DNA from: Glandiceps talaboti
Taxonomy: Eukaryota; Hemichordata; Enteropneusta; Spengelidae
Direction: 5' to 3'
DNA: 64,000 nucleotides
NCBI RefSeq assembly: GCF_964340395.1
Contig: NC_135561.1
Location: 4,946,001 to 5,010,000, forward strand
In this document: positions 1-13,899 of the stretch, one piece after another
How the letters are laid out: every line of letters starts with the position of its first letter
How positions within the stretch are numbered: position 1 is the stretch's first letter
Program-made: the position numbers and the translations under genes
Notes under the pieces: generated by a model
The model's database searches: none
Told to the model about the DNA's origin: nothing
Seen by the model: the letters and a program-made list of their open reading frames with translations, nothing else

Positions 1-560
1 GTTTGATAAGTATACACTCAAACTGACTGGTTTGAAAAAGAAAACATACTCAAACTGATTGGTCACAATGGGGAGTGATAACATACATCAGCCGAACTGA
101 CTATATTCAAATGATGTCATTATGTAAATGAACACTCAAACTGATTGGTCACGATGAGGAGTGATAACGTACATCAGCCTAATTGACTATATTCAAATGA
201 AGTCATTATGTAAATGAACACTCAAACTGATTGGTCACAATGGGGAGTGATAACATACATCAGCCTAAATTGACTATATTCAAATGAAGTCATTATGTAA
301 ATGAACACTCAAACTGATTGGTCACAATGGGGAGTGATAACATACATCAGCCTAACTGACTATATTCAAATGAAGTCATTATGTAAATGAACACTCAAAT
401 TGATTGGTCATGATGAGGAGTGATAACGTACTTCAGCCTAACTGACTATATTCAAATGAAGTCATTATGTAAATGAACACTCAAACTGATTGGTCACAAT
501 GGGGAGTGATAATGTACATCAGCCTAATTGACTATATTCAAATGAAGTCAATACATAAAT
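1..560. repeat. 86-bp tandem repeat array, cut by the window edge
   Basis: Six near-identical units start at about 45, 131, 217, 304, 390 and 476, so the period is 86 bp (87 once). Each unit contains CTCAAACTGATTGGTCAC, then a GGGGAGTGATAA-like block, then TTCAAATGAAGTCATTATG. Units differ by a few substitutions, for example CACAATGGGG against CACGATGAGG. A partial, more diverged unit lies at the very start, so the array probably continues beyond the window. No open frame persists through it. It is a minisatellite or short satellite of unknown family. Confidence 0.93.
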
Positions 561-2913
561 GTAAGTGTGCTCTCATTAAGATGAGACAAGAGTGGCATAT
601 AGGGAATATTATGTAAATATTTACACAGGCCTGCCGTTAGGGGCATGGTTAAATTAACCCTGTGCTGTTGCTATCATTACAAGTGGTTAGTTAGACACCA
701 GAAACAAAATCACAGATCATGATGTAAACAAGCTAAACTGCTATAGCCTATGTACAAGCCTACCATACATAGTATACAGTATGAAAAATATGGACACCTT
801 TCCAGTTTACCCCGAATACGTTTCAGGACTCCCAAAGTACACAACAAGACATATCGAATTATCAAGGCATGTCAACTTAATCACATGGGTAAACACATAT
901 ATGGAATGCCTGTAATATGGTAATGTCAATGGTGAATAGTCAACATACACATAAATTCATATACTCTCCACATTTATTGTTCACAGCTGATATCAAATAA
1001 TCCACCTTAACTCACACAGACTTAGTGATTATGACTTTGGTTAATCCTTTGTTTCACTGTACAACAGTAAAACAGATGTTACACAAATTCAAAATAAAAC
1101 TATTCTTTACATTTCTACATCATACAATTCGTACATGGACCAACAGTAAAGAGATTCTAGGTTTGCAAGTCAACGTACCCTGACAAGAACATATTGCTAC
1201 TAACTACATGATATATTAAACATAACAACATATACTGACATACATATACATGATATCACATATGTATAACAGCAGCTACAAATGTACACATCACATCATA
1301 ATTTTAAAATAACACATGCATATTTTACTTAATTTCATCTTGCCACGTTCTCTGATATCACTTTACGCAAGGTCAATGAACTTTTATCTAAATTTCTCAA
1401 CTAGTACATTTTTGTGTACAAACAAATGACCCCCTGGTAGAGAGAGGGTTAAATTCTTGGCTAAAAATTACATGTAATGGTAGTGGAATGTTTCAACTGA
1501 TATTTTTTGAGTATCACAGAACCATTGATGACAATTGACATTTAGAAGTATCAGGATCAGAATATAGAAACCCCAACATTTTGTTTAAAATATCAATGGT
1601 ACATGTATCTCTATATTTATGAAGAACAATTTTAGTTCAATTTGTACATAATTTAATAATCTAGTCCTAATAGGAATGGTTTATTAAATAATCTACAAAT
1701 TTAAATGAAATAGCTCTACATCAACTGTGTATAGCTAGTGTACAGCATAGTCTAAAAAGATATTTACTGTGGACTCCTCTTTTGAATAATGAAGGTACAT
1801 GTACATGTAACATTTTATACCAAACTATTTATTGAATAGATTGTACCAAAGAGGTTCTTGAGTGTGAAATGTGACATTTAAAAAAATATACATTGATGAT
1901 TCATTTAGTAAGTAATATATCATTTTTAACTTTTGTAACCTATTAAATACAGACAAAACATAATCTGAAAATATTAAACGATGGATAAAATCACTGCCTT
2001 ATTGAAACTACACCTGTAGCACGCATGACAGCAATCCCTTTTGTAACTGCCAATGCAGCCATGGTATATGCAACTTATTCATTTCCATCCCATTTTTCAA
2101 GATTATCATTTAGCCGTCACCTCTGTAGTTCTAGCGGCAGATGATTATAATTCATCTCATGTATAGAAATCAAGTATAAAGAGTACCGTGTATACCATAA
2201 TGCTTTGAGACCTTGGTTAACAGATGGAAACAATTACAGTCCTTCCACTCCAAGTATGAATTATGAAACTATTGATACATTTTTCATTTCCAAATAGGTT
2301 TGTGCCTTTGTACAAATTTTAGTAAGGGGAAATCAAACGAGTGCCGCAATTGTGCACGTTTTTACTGATATCTTCAATCTTAATAAGTTTGAAATTTGGC
2401 ACCCTTTACAGTTACCGAGGTTTGTTGTTGTTACATTTGTATCACTCTATACTAGCTGTGATGATTCTATCTACATTGATCATCCAAAAGATGTGGTTTT
2501 CTTTGCAACAATGAATATTGCACTCCCATTGGACGATGTTATTCAACTTTGCTGCTGTGTATAGTTTTGACTACTATAGCTAAATGTACTGTACGACAGT
2601 GCACCATGACAAATTCAGTCATGTATTCTGTATGTTAATTGCAGTACTTCGTCTTTTATACTTCAATTGAAAGCACTGTAAGAAAGTATAGGAAAGTACC
2701 TCCTTACATACATGAATGTATCATTATAGTGACAGGAAATCAGGGGAAATCACAGGAAATGTGTATCTATGAGTGTAGAGATACATGCTAACAAAACATT
2801 ACAGCAAAACACAACATGTTGTATCATCTTAAATGTATATGTAATGTTCAATATCTGATCATTTGAGTTTGGAGGGGGGGGGGGCAGTAGATACAGGTCA
2901 TAAATTAGTCGTT

Positions 2914-3095
2914 TCTTCATCTTGCGGCAGATCTCACAAATCATTGCTTCCATAGCAAGCATGTGAGGGTGGTCAAGCTGAAAGTGTCAAACACTTAGCA
3001 ACGTGTTGTTCTCAACATCATCGCACATGGCCACAGTGAAAGATTGACCACGATCACATATCTCATGAGATTTGTAATGAGACATAAAAATCCCT
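2914..3095 (-). repeat. dispersed hairpin-like repeat, copy 1
   Basis: The sequence around GGTGGTCAAGCTGAAAGTGT (2969-2988), with GGCAGATCTC at one side and CATATCTCATGAGATTTG at the other, recurs in reverse complement at about 51690-51890. Both copies carry AGATCTC/GAGATCT-type ends, which suggests a short non-autonomous DNA element (MITE). The copies are clearly diverged. Terminal boundaries are approximate. Confidence 0.6.
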
Positions 3096-5242
3096 TATTG
3101 CATAGAGTATGGACCAGCAGGTTCCCAGAAGGACCAACAGTTTTTTTGCTAACTTTACGACCGACAGTTATTTTCCCGTAATTTCAAACAGTGCACAAAA
3201 GTGACATTTTAAATGTAATGGTTATTTGCCAATTTCAAAACTCAAATATACCTGTGCAAACTATGAGAATTGGTTATCAGTATATTTTGAATTATAGTTG
3301 AATAATTATTGACTTGTACTGTAGGCAGGGGTGTACTTGACAGATAATGGATTTTCATTTTCATTTTCATTTGGTGGGTAGGGGCGTCAAACATTTTGAT
3401 AATCATTGATTTTTAGTCTTACATAAAAGTGTACAGACAATAGATATCTCTTGCTCTGTATTTCTAATAATGGAGACTTATATAATAAAGTATGTATGAA
3501 ATGATCATGATTTTTCTTTAGCTTCTGCTTATTTTGTCCAAAAACTCAAAGAAAGATCACATTTGGTAGAAAACAGAACAAGTTTTCCATACAAATACAA
3601 TGAAAATGAACATTTTCATTTCCTATACAAATATATCCAGTCAACATGGTAATTGTGCAATACATGTATGTCATTCTATGTCAGTAAGCCACCCTAACAT
3701 ATTGAGTAGCAAATGGTACTATATCATTGATAATCTTTGGTATTTCTGAATATCTATTTCTGCACATTTCATGTTAATGTACATGTCACACATTTCGCAT
3801 TGAATTCCATGTTTATGTTAAATGTATTTTATCTGGACTGGTTCTTCTCATAAGAAAGCCACATTAGACTTGGAGGCTGGGAGATTATTCTAAAAATATC
3901 TCGGTTGAAGAAATATAATAACACATCGGGGAATCTTCTACGGAGATTATTAACCCTGTAAATTCAGAGCAGTACAATTTACCTTTAAATTATACCAACC
4001 TCCTGGGTAAACACTATCAGTTGTGAAGCTAATGGTTAAGTGGATGTCAAGAATATACACACATACAGTATGCATCATTCTACTACCGGTAATTCACATC
4101 TTGTTTATTGTAATCATGTATAGCCTTAGTCTAGCAGCCCCTGTCCTTCTTAAGTTCTACATCCAATGAGTTGATTTGAACAAACTTTAAGTTTTGCAAT
4201 TACTGGTTAATGGCAAGACAAACACTGATTTACCACATGTAGTGATTAGAGTAATTATTGGAAGGTACTTGATACATACAGAATTACCTGGCAGCAGAGG
4301 AAATTCAATTTGTCTAGCTTTTTTAGAATCAATTGCATTTCTGTTAGATAATAATTGGATTGCTGTTGGATAAAAATCAAATGCTTCACTTTCACCTAAT
4401 GAATCAGCCAGGTTCTACTAAAAAGGGTACAACAAATTTCTGTACTGTAGCATGAAAAAACAACAACTTTTTGAGTTGATTACATACTGTTGCTTTATAA
4501 TCAATGGAGCCAGCATATTGCCTTTGTTCAGGTATAATGCCATATGGGTCTAGAGTGAGCACAAACATGGTGATATAACTGGCTGGACTTATCACTTGGT
4601 AGTCTCAATTTCATGATTCCAGATGAATTATTTTTGAGTTTTTATCTCATTATCATTTTGATCATTCTAAACAAATGGAAGCAATGTTGGAAATCATAGA
4701 TTTCTCTTGAAAAAGCTGTCAGCACCTTACTACATCATGTCATTGCCATGGTGATGAACAGACCTGTGAAACTTTCACAGACATACTTGTAGCATTTTTC
4801 CAGAATTGCCTGCAATTTGTCACTTCGAAGTTACATAATTGAAAGAAGGATAATTAAGTCTATCCAAAGTGAACCCATGATGTCTAACTATGTAACAAAA
4901 GAACAAAAGTGTGTTCAATTAATATTGGCTAAAGAAGTGTGATGGAGTTTAAATAAAATTGAATATTATAATTGCCTATTCGACAGCATGAAATGGACAA
5001 GATGATTTATGGACTAATTATACCATCCTCAGTGAGAATTCATATAGAATAAGATGTAGAAAAATATCAATTTAGGTACTAAAAAGTCCATTTTCCAGAG
5101 AGGAACACAGCAGTTTTCAAACAAAATTCTATATACATTTGTATATCTAAATTGCGAATTCAATGACATGTACTTTAGGGTTCATAATTTCAATTAACTA
5201 ATTTTTTTGAGTTTTCACATTATATCTGTCTCTATGGCTGGC

Positions 5243-5345
5243 TGTCCATCTGTCTGTCTGTTTGTCTGCCTGCCTCGTTGTCTGTCTGTCTGTCTGTCAT
5301 GTCTGTCTGTCTGCCTCGATGTATGCCTGCCTGCCTGCTTGTCTC
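5243..5345. repeat. (CTGT/CTGC)n microsatellite
   Basis: An impure tetranucleotide run of CTGT and CTGC. Short cysteine-, serine- and leucine-rich open frames here on both strands are by-products of the repeat. Confidence 0.9.
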
Positions 5346-8300
5346 TTTCAATACCCAACAAAACAAGATTCCCAAATAACCCTTCCAGGTACTTGTAATG
5401 GACTAACATTCACTATCACTCAAAATAACTGTCTGCATTCCTGTTACACAGTCCATCAACCATAATCATAATAAATACCATTTGAAATCACCAACCGTAA
5501 CTTCTTAGAATGGCTATACATCATAAACAGCAGCACAGATGTGTTGCACACTTATTTCAATTATAATACAAAGTACCCATCTTTCATTTTATACTGTGGC
5601 AATGCCTTGTGTAAAACTGTTGTAGCACTCAACTTTGGGGTAGGTAAAAATCTACCTGGGTTCCTTCAGTATTGGGATTGCTTAACACAAATACTGTATA
5701 TTCTATTGCCATCTACAAAATGTACGGTACTTTTTTTTTTCCTGGTTTCCTTTTTCTGTTACCATAGTTCTCAAGCCTTGGAAAAAACACTGAACTGACT
5801 GTGTTCATGCACTCTGGATTTGGTTAAATACAAACGCAAATTTCTACTCACACTCACAGCCAAAATTTCTTGGAAGTGTATCCCAAATTTTCACTGATGT
5901 CAGGGGGGTTTACAACGGGCTGTTATCATTTTTTTTTTAAAAACCCTATATACATGTATGAATAAAATAATGGGACTGACAATATCAACCAGTCTGCCTG
6001 TCAAACAACACTTACACTGTTTTGGATTTGAGTAACCAATAACTGAAAATGTTACGCCTATAATGAGAGGACAAAACTTAACAACAGGACTAACACCTTG
6101 ATGACAACAACTTGGAAATACTTGTCCCTAACTCAACTGGGACATTAAATTTAGTATCTACTGGATTTGTGTACCTAATCATCACAGGATGAAAGCTATT
6201 ATCATGACTGTCACCAAGGTAACAACGATGTGTAAAGCACTGGCCACTGGCACTACCTGGTGTATATTTAAATTTAGTATCTATAAAAGTATAAATATGA
6301 TCATTCACATACCCTAATTCATAATTATTTGAACTATAAATCTACACATACATGTAGGTACAAACTGGCAATGAATTACTGGGTATAATTATAATTTACT
6401 CACTTTGATAATCAAAATAATCATAATGCAAATATGATTCATTTTCATGACCTATTGATTACCTGCACCTGTTATTGTCAGTATCAAACATAATATATAA
6501 TGACACTGGTCATCAGCTGTGCACTGATCAATAGAAATATGATAATGGTCTTATGATAAATTTTGCAGACGTGATCACAGACTTATTCTTATATACCACT
6601 CGTTTCATGTTACTGTTCACTTGCTCTGCTCAATACAACCATGCAGAAACTAACAAGAAATTGTACATTCTAGTAAAATTGCAATTTCTTGCTACGTTTT
6701 GTCTAAGTGAAACTAGCAACTGACATGCAAGCATCAATTGCTTGATTTGAAGTCTGCCATATCAGTGCATGGTGACACGTTAGTTTTTTTCATTTTAGAC
6801 AAAATGTCACTAAAAATTGTCACATTCAATTTTGTTGTGCAGCTTCTTATTGGTTTCTGCATGGTTTGTATCAAACAGAGCCAGTGAACACTAACATGAT
6901 ATGGGCAGTATGATGTCACAAGGTCTTATTTGTGTGTCATAATAATCACAGCTTGGACAGATAGTTACATATAGACATACATTGTACCATATAAACATCA
7001 TCATTTTGAAAATGTTATCCTGACTTTTTACGGACTGTGCAATCTATTTTGAATTTGTCTCTCATTCTTTTGAAAAAATTAATGATATCATTGTGATATC
7101 TAATGAATGTATTGTCCCCATGGGATTTAATTGTCATCCTGCTGGCAAACAAAGGACATAATTACAGTAGTTATAATAAAATAAATTACATCATCTTACT
7201 ATCAATAATAGTTATTGTTATTTCAGATAATTGAATATTTCAATTACAGTCCATCTAAATACCCATTGCAGTCTATGGTATCCCCTGCCCATTATCTCCA
7301 ACATAATCTTAATCTCTTTATCAGAAATCCAAGTCGTGTGCCTCAGATAGAGAGACTAACTTTACAATATCATGTTTTGCTACACGACATTCTGTATACA
7401 TGTATTTACTATTTACAAATTTGAGAACCTTGAAAACAGATGGGGTGCTGGTGGGGTGGGAATCTAGCAAACTTGCAGATATGTTTACCTTTTACTATGA
7501 TTTTGGCAGGGAACTCTAGTAAAAATCCTGGGGAGTGACAATAGAATTTATTTACTACCTTTTACATTGCAAGCCCAAATATGAAATTCAACACATTCCA
7601 AAATATTAATCAATTCTGTGATACATCATAGAGATCAATAGATGAAGTTGCCATGGACACACACTGAAATATATTTCACACAAAAAAAGATGAAAACCAT
7701 TGTTTTCCTTCATATATTAATTCATCCAGTGTATTTGAGTAAACCTTAAAGGCAAACATTTTGAGTTTTTTTTATCAAGGATCCATGTGGTAGATATTTT
7801 TAATTCCCTTCATCATAAGCAATCTTCTAGGTCATGAGTTTTCTGTAGTACAACCATTGTCCACAATATCACCATTCAAGCTGTAAGTGTGAACCATATA
7901 CCTTCATCAATAGAACACAATACACCAACCAATACATGTTCATCTACCACAGTTGTGACGTGTGAATATTGTATATCAATTACTATGGTTACCCTAATCT
8001 CCAGACATGTCACATTTGTTGACTTGTTTCAGTATTGAATTATTCATCAGATTGTTGGATCACTGAAATGATTATCTTACAAACAGTTATAAAAAGATAA
8101 AACATGAGAATTTCTACTTTTAATCAAAATTGTCTTATTTAGAATGCAAATGAGACTTACCAGACTGTCTAATACTTCACTTTGAATCTTACACATTCAC
8201 TCTACTTTACTACTTTTTTATGATAATGAAAACTCTACAATGTTTATCTAGATAATAAATCATACTTTCTACTCTCTTTTGGCAAAATACATGCTCGAAA

Positions 8301-9531
8301 ACCTCACTGCATGGACGGTACTCTATCAACAAAATTGAGTTGGTGAAGCAAAGTACATTGGGATTAGTGCATACAAACATATATGACAAGTGTACTCAAG
8401 AATGCATGGCAGAGAGAAAAAGAAGTAAAGTACTAGTAATTTATTGGTGGTGATAATTACTATCAGAAATAAAGATATTGTACATTACGCCTTGTCCATA
8501 CCCAGACCTCTTTTCAATCATGGGTATTTGTATTGTTTGTAAACGCAATGGGTCTGGTGGTATACAATTCCAAATATTTCACTCTAATTACAGTTAAGGA
8601 AAATTCTGATTATAAACTCTGAATATATAGTATACTGTACTTGGTACTATGCAATTTGTACTTTATAATTTATTATCTTGTGAGACATTCAAAAACCCAC
8701 ATAAGAAACCAGCACCCCACAAGGTCTATCTAAATGCCTACCACCACTCTCGTCAGAACCTTCCAGTCCCTGGTGGACCTATTTTGGAAGTGAAGATGAC
8801 AAGGTGCAAGGTACAAGGTATTAGTCTAGCTTGCAGACAGGGTACAGGAAGTGATACTGACAATGTGAAGAGGGGGACAATGTCAGAATCGAGCCCTGAC
8901 TTCCTCCGTCTGCAAGTAGGACTACTTTATACAATTACACTATTCTGGATTCCATTCCTCTATCATAATCGACTTAGTTCTTTTATAAGTCCTGTCTATA
9001 AAAACCCAGCACATTTCCTTTCAAGCTTCGATTTTCTAATTGTTTGTAATGCAATAAAACTTAGACACTATCAATGTTATCTCTATATTTAAGGTCTATT
9101 CAAGAACCTGATCACCCTGTTTTGTGTAATAACACATGTTTAATATGAGTGATACACAGTCACCATTACCCTGGCGTTATTTACACTGCAAAGAACAAAC
9201 GGGTGGTGCTAATGAGACTGAAATGGGATTTCCCTGGACCACTCCCCCTAGTGTTGGAGTTGTAGACACATGTGATAATTTAATGTACGACATCATTGGC
9301 TTACCGATCAAGTTCGCGGACATGACGACCGCACGTAAAACACATATTTTACATTTTAACACTAGTTACGCAGCATATTTCACTGTACTTCCACGTACAC
9401 ACAACAACACTGAACATGTGATTGCAACGTCGATGAAGAATTATTTCGTCGTCACGTCACTTTCTTTTAAGAACACAGTACAAAGTATGGATTCAACACA
9501 CCTGTTAGGTTAACTGTTGGATATATCTTAC

Positions 9532-9562
9532 CATATGTCGGTGGGTTGTTTCTGGAATCCAT
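9532..9562 (-). CDS. possible first coding exon of a gene divergent from SF3B6
   Basis: On the minus strand an ATG at 9562-9560 opens MDSRNNPPTYG. After ten codons and one base it meets a good donor, GTAAGA, at 9531. It sits about 200 bp from the SF3B6 start codon with an NRF1-like palindrome between them, as expected for a divergent promoter. I do not recognise the peptide and found no convincing second exon downstream, so this may be chance. An upstream in-frame ATG would give a longer N-terminus (from 9658). Confidence 0.25.
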
Positions 9563-9652
9563 CTCAGCGGAGCAATAGCAATATTTGAGCTTTCGATATT
9601 TCAATGAAGGAAAAGCTGCACTCCACTTCCTGAAATTATCCCCAATCTTAAA

Positions 9653-9662
9653 GCGCATGCGC
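9653..9662. promoter_or_regulatory. NRF1-like palindrome in the SF3B6 promoter
   Basis: GCGCATGCGC is an exact match to the core NRF1 palindrome. It lies about 100 bp upstream of the SF3B6 start codon. An E-box CACGTG follows at about 9685, and ETS-like CTTCC motifs lie nearby. The assignment is by motif only. Confidence 0.55.
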
Positions 9663-9760
9663 CAGCCAGTGATGATATCATCTTCACGTGGATCTCGTTA
9701 TTTGAAGGGATTTGACGAGAGTACGTGAATACGTAAATTTAGCGTCATACTTCCGACAAA

Positions 9761-12700
9761 ATGGCGATGCAAAGAAGACAAAATGTGAGTAATTTCTCAA
9801 TTTTTCGAGCGATTTGACGAATTATTTCGAACAGATAATAGTCAGATTTGTATATTTGTATTCACTGGTGAATAAGATGCGATGTTTATGTGTATTGTTC
9901 GACATATTGACAAGGAAAATGATGTGCTAGAGATGTTGAAACCGCAGTGATCAAATTCAATTTCAACAAAAACATTCGTAAACGATAAAGACCAAAATAG
10001 GCAGCACTTCGGTGATTAGTCCAAAATTTGGATAACATTTAATAGTAACCCGCTATTATGACTTTTCGAACTGCTTTCATTTCGATGAAGGAATATACTT
10101 TATCGCAATCTGTCAGGTTTAGTTGTCCAAAAATTGGCTTATATGTACATGTAGGTACTGTGTGCCATTTGTTTAAATTTGTTGTGGCCGACTTGAAACT
10201 GACATTCGATATTCACCTTCCTATACCTTCTTGTTTATCAGAAAGTATAAAAACAATGTTTAGCCAATTATGATTGCCAAATAGAATCATTAAAACAGTC
10301 ATTCAGTATTTGAAATTGATAGTGACTCACTGACACAAATGCAATGGCAGTTTTAAATATTATCTGTATTTACAGCATGAAATCAAATATTCTTTTATAT
10401 TTACAGGTGCGTTTACCCCCAGAGGTAAACCGCATATTGTATGTACGTAATCTGCCATACAAAATCACAGCTGAAGAAATGTATGATATATTTGGAAAAT
10501 ATGGTGCAATAAGACAGATCAGAGTGTAAGTATAAAAACAACATTTCAGGCTTCTCCAAAATTTTGAAAAATTAAGGGGCATATTAATTTGCATATCCTT
10601 AGGATATTTCCAGATGAAAATATGTTTTTAACGTCAAAAAAGATGTAAACTTTAACTCAAATGAATTCCTATTTTCAGCAATGATCCATTAATTAAGCAA
10701 ATGAGAAAATACAAAAGTATAAAGAAATTATTGCAGTTCAACAATTTCAAACTTGAATAATAACATAATTCATTCATAGCAAAAAACAGAGGGGTTGTGC
10801 GGCCCTAAAGAAATCCTCATGGAAAACACTGGAATGTTGTTATAGAGTTAATTAGTACAATTATACTTATGGAACAACACATTTGGTGATACTATTGAAA
10901 CTTTGTTAAAGGTCCATAATTATATCCCCTGTTCTTGCATTAATATTATCAGTGAAGCCATAGAGATTAGCATATGGATCCTTCAGGACTGAAATTTTCC
11001 TTAGCTTGGCCGTGCCAGAGAACTGTTTTCTTGTCCATAATTAAATCTTACCTGTATCTAATCCTAATCTGACCAAAAGCCAATTGGTTATGAAAAACAG
11101 TTGTCTGACAGATCTAAAGATAAGGTTGGTTTTGATAAGATAATATTGATTCAAAGCTGTGGGATTCAAATATAGAGGTGTTTTCTTCAGAGAGAGTTAA
11201 ATCATGTGACAATGATTAGGCAAATATGCAACTGCTCCTCCAGTTTGTTTAAACTAAGATCACATGGGGGCGCGAGGACGTCATCATGTTTATATGAACC
11301 CTGCTGGGGGGGGGGGGGGGGCTCAGAATTATGTGCAATTTTTGGGACCTTGACTAGACTGGGAGTAGAGAAATGGAGTACATTGAAGTACGGAATACGT
11401 TCCTGTCAGGACCTCTACTAGACGTGTAGTCCTTATCTACCAATATTGTATTTATGAATTTGAGGGTAAAGATTTCATAAATTTAACATTTTGTGCAAAG
11501 AATAATAGCTCACCAAAGCTTTGGTCAGATAATAATAGCTCACCATGGCTTTGTTAGCGTTTTCTGAAGTCACAATGCATACATGACTTCAGACAAATAT
11601 CCCAAATTCTTGGAAGTTGGTAATGTTCCCCATCATTGTCACAATGGCTGTGAAATGATTGTGATGTTGTTGGGGAAAATGACCAGGGGAAACAGTCTGC
11701 ACAGTTAGTAGAAATGCTGACAAAACTTGCAGTTATGAAATTTCGGCTGGTGATGTAATGGAGAGCTGTAATGATGCCATTGGATCATCATGTATATAAT
11801 GAAAAAAGCTTTTCAATGATTGATGATGTAGATGAAATTATATAGAATTCAATAAATGGCAAAACATGGTTAGATGCTGCAAAGTAAGCAGCAATGCCTT
11901 AACCGTATATGTGTTGTACACCCAAAGGGTGTCTTCCGTCCTTATCAAGGGGAGTGCTAACCTTCTCTCCTTTCATACAACACAGTATAATAGATGTGAT
12001 GCCTCACGTTTATGTAGTGCATTGAGAAAAGGAAAACTCTATATACAGTTAGGTATAATACTGTACAACAAACTTGCATTTTGTGTAAATAAATATGGTA
12101 ATCAGTAAATCTTCCATACATAGAACCTTCCAAAATTTGTAAGGAACAATAATTTGTGCAAATCTGAGAGATGTGGTTGAAAATGTAAAGAAAAAACAAT
12201 ATTTTTAAGAGTTTAGTTAATATAGATGCATTGTGGGTAATTGCATATCATTTGCATAATCATTCCAGGGTGGGGGAATACAGCACAGCATCTGTGATGA
12301 AAGTACTGTGTTGGCTGATTAGTAAATATAACTCAATTTGGGAATTTTATTTAATGTTAAATTGTTCTTTATTTGATATTTAAAATAAATTTGCAAATTT
12401 TGTTTTAGACTTTATCGGTTGTTGACTGGATATGTCACCATTTTACGTTTTTATATGAGACATATTTTGAGGTGATGAATAATCCTACATTTTCAATTTT
12501 TTTTTTCATTACAGGGGCAACACACCTGAAACTAAAGGCACTGCATATGTTGTGTATGAAGATATTTTTGATGCTAAAAATGCTTGTGATCACTTGTCAG
12601 GATTTAATGTGTGTAACAGATATCTAGTCGTACTTTATTACCAGGCTAACAGGGTAGGTGGACATATGTATTGTAATTTGTATAGATTTGTATGGACTGC

Positions 12701-13430
12701 TGCATAGTAGAGACATTTTTAGCAGACCAGACCCATCATCAAGCAGTTGCACACATTTGTAATTAAGAAATTTAAGTTTGTAAATGGAAAAGAGAGATAA
12801 TCTAATGTCAGGAGGTTGTTTTGAGATTTGTTGGCCGAGGACATATCATACGATTTGATAGTTTTATATTTCCAGCCTTGTATAGTTTTACTCTCACCTT
12901 GAATTGGTGCAGCAAGTGTGTGTCATTCAACCTAGAGTCAGCAGAATCATATAGCATAATCTACAAATGTGTTGTCAAACATAATAGTATTTTGTAAAAG
13001 GGTTTGGAGACTAGACTACTCTTTCCTTTATTTTTAATAGCACAATCTTCAAAATTCTTGCTATGGTGCCCCTTGGCATGTTGCAAATATTGCACTGTTT
13101 GAGAATATGGTCTACAGTGGTATAGAGTTCTGTGTCTATGAGATATCAATAATCAATCAAGGCTATTCAAGGTTACATTTCTATACATATATACTTCTTT
13201 TTTTTTCCTTTCTTGTTTGTTTAATTCATTATTAAAATCCTTATAAAATTTTACTTGGTCATACAGTGTATCTATATATCTAGCTGCAAACTTTGAACAA
13301 TTTCATGAACTGCATATTTACAGTGTTGATTATTTTCTCTCATCAGGCATTCAAGAAAATGGACCAAACAAAGAAGAAAGATGAACTGGAAAGATTGAAA
13401 GCCAAATATGGACTTAATGACAAAAAATAA
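9761..13430 (+). CDS. SF3B6: splicing factor 3B subunit 6 (SF3b p14), complete, 4 exons
   Basis: Exons are 9761-9784, 10407-10525, 12515-12653 and 13347-13430; they join in phase to 121 residues (about 125 in vertebrates). The protein is almost entirely one RRM. RNP2 is ILYVRNLPY (about residues 19-27) and RNP1 is the family-typical GTAYVVYE in exon 3. The [20 protein letters not shown] stretch and a lysine-rich tail ending KYGLNDKK are diagnostic. In the U2 snRNP this protein contacts the branch adenosine and binds SF3B1. The start MAMQRRQN fits the family N-terminus MAMQ. Introns are 622, 1989 and 693 bp with canonical GT-AG ends. An ATGGCG motif overlaps the start codon, typical of housekeeping promoters. 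Recognition is by direct reading of the peptide. Confidence 0.98.
10526..12514 (+). other. SF3B6 intron 2
   Basis: About 2 kb without recognisable coding sequence. It contains a poly-G run near 11306-11320. A short repeated AATAATAGCTCACCA phrase occurs near 11500-11545. No transposon could be named. Confidence 0.7.
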
Positions 13431-13872
13431 AACTGCCATTTGTACTGGGAAGGAGGGGGGGGGGGGTCTTTTATTTATGTGTTATGTTTTGTTCTCACAT
13501 GAGAATTTTTTTTTTTGGGGGGGGGGTTGGGGGGTTCAAATATTTGACATTTTTGTGATACAGACACTATGTTATACAAGTACAGTTCTCAGATCATGAT
13601 TTGTTTAATGCACATTTTTGTAACCATACCATGAATATGTTTGTATTAAACTTTGTGACACCGCTACATGTGTACCTATTTATTCTGAAGTCATACCAGT
13701 ATTTGAAACCAGAGGTTGAGGCAATTAATTTGCTGCTGAACATCTCTAAACCAGCAAAGAAAACCAGTCTGATCTTTGACTTTACAATATTTGTCTCAGT
13801 TTAATCTTTGCAAAAGACAATGGGAATATGTGATCTTCTGTAATTGTATAATTTATAGACTTGTAGAATTGT

Positions 13873-13878
13873 AATAAA
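13873..13878 (+). terminator. polyadenylation signal of SF3B6
   Basis: AATAAA lies about 440 bp after the SF3B6 stop, and a GT-rich stretch (GAGTGTGTATGAGTTTGTTG) follows within about 20-40 bp. It would give a 3' UTR of roughly 460 nt. Poly-G runs at 13453-13466 and 13516-13535 lie inside that UTR. Confidence 0.75.
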
Positions 13879-13899
13879 AAATGGAAAATTGATCGCTGA

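Larger units (their letters stand above)
561..9531. other. AT-rich stretch without a recognisable gene
   Basis: About 9 kb with frequent stops in all frames. Small pieces flanked by possible splice sites occur on the minus strand (around 4284-4312, 6090-6308, 7487-7516), but none continues into a recognisable protein. Contents I can support are a CTGT microsatellite (5243-5345), a poly-G run near 2873-2884 and one copy of a dispersed hairpin-like repeat (2914-3095). A gene on the minus strand that starts near 9562 could extend through this stretch with exons I failed to recognise. Confidence 0.6.

Noticed and set aside
6090-6308. 72-codon open frame on - with a protein-like look (HRCYLGDSHDNSFHPVMIRY)
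   Set aside because: No acceptor and donor pair fits it, no family is recognised, and the two DTKF phrases come from a short local repeat.
8649-9092. 147-codon open frame on + containing LPVPGGPI
   Set aside because: No domain or homologue is recognised. LPVPGGP is what the antisense of a GPPGTG-type sequence looks like, and the minus strand is closed by stops nearby. No splice context supports it.
9136-9513. 125-codon ATG open frame on + just upstream of SF3B6
   Set aside because: Unrecognised, overlaps the possible divergent exon region and the promoter, and the opposite strand is also partly open. The chance of a spurious frame is high in this less AT-rich segment.
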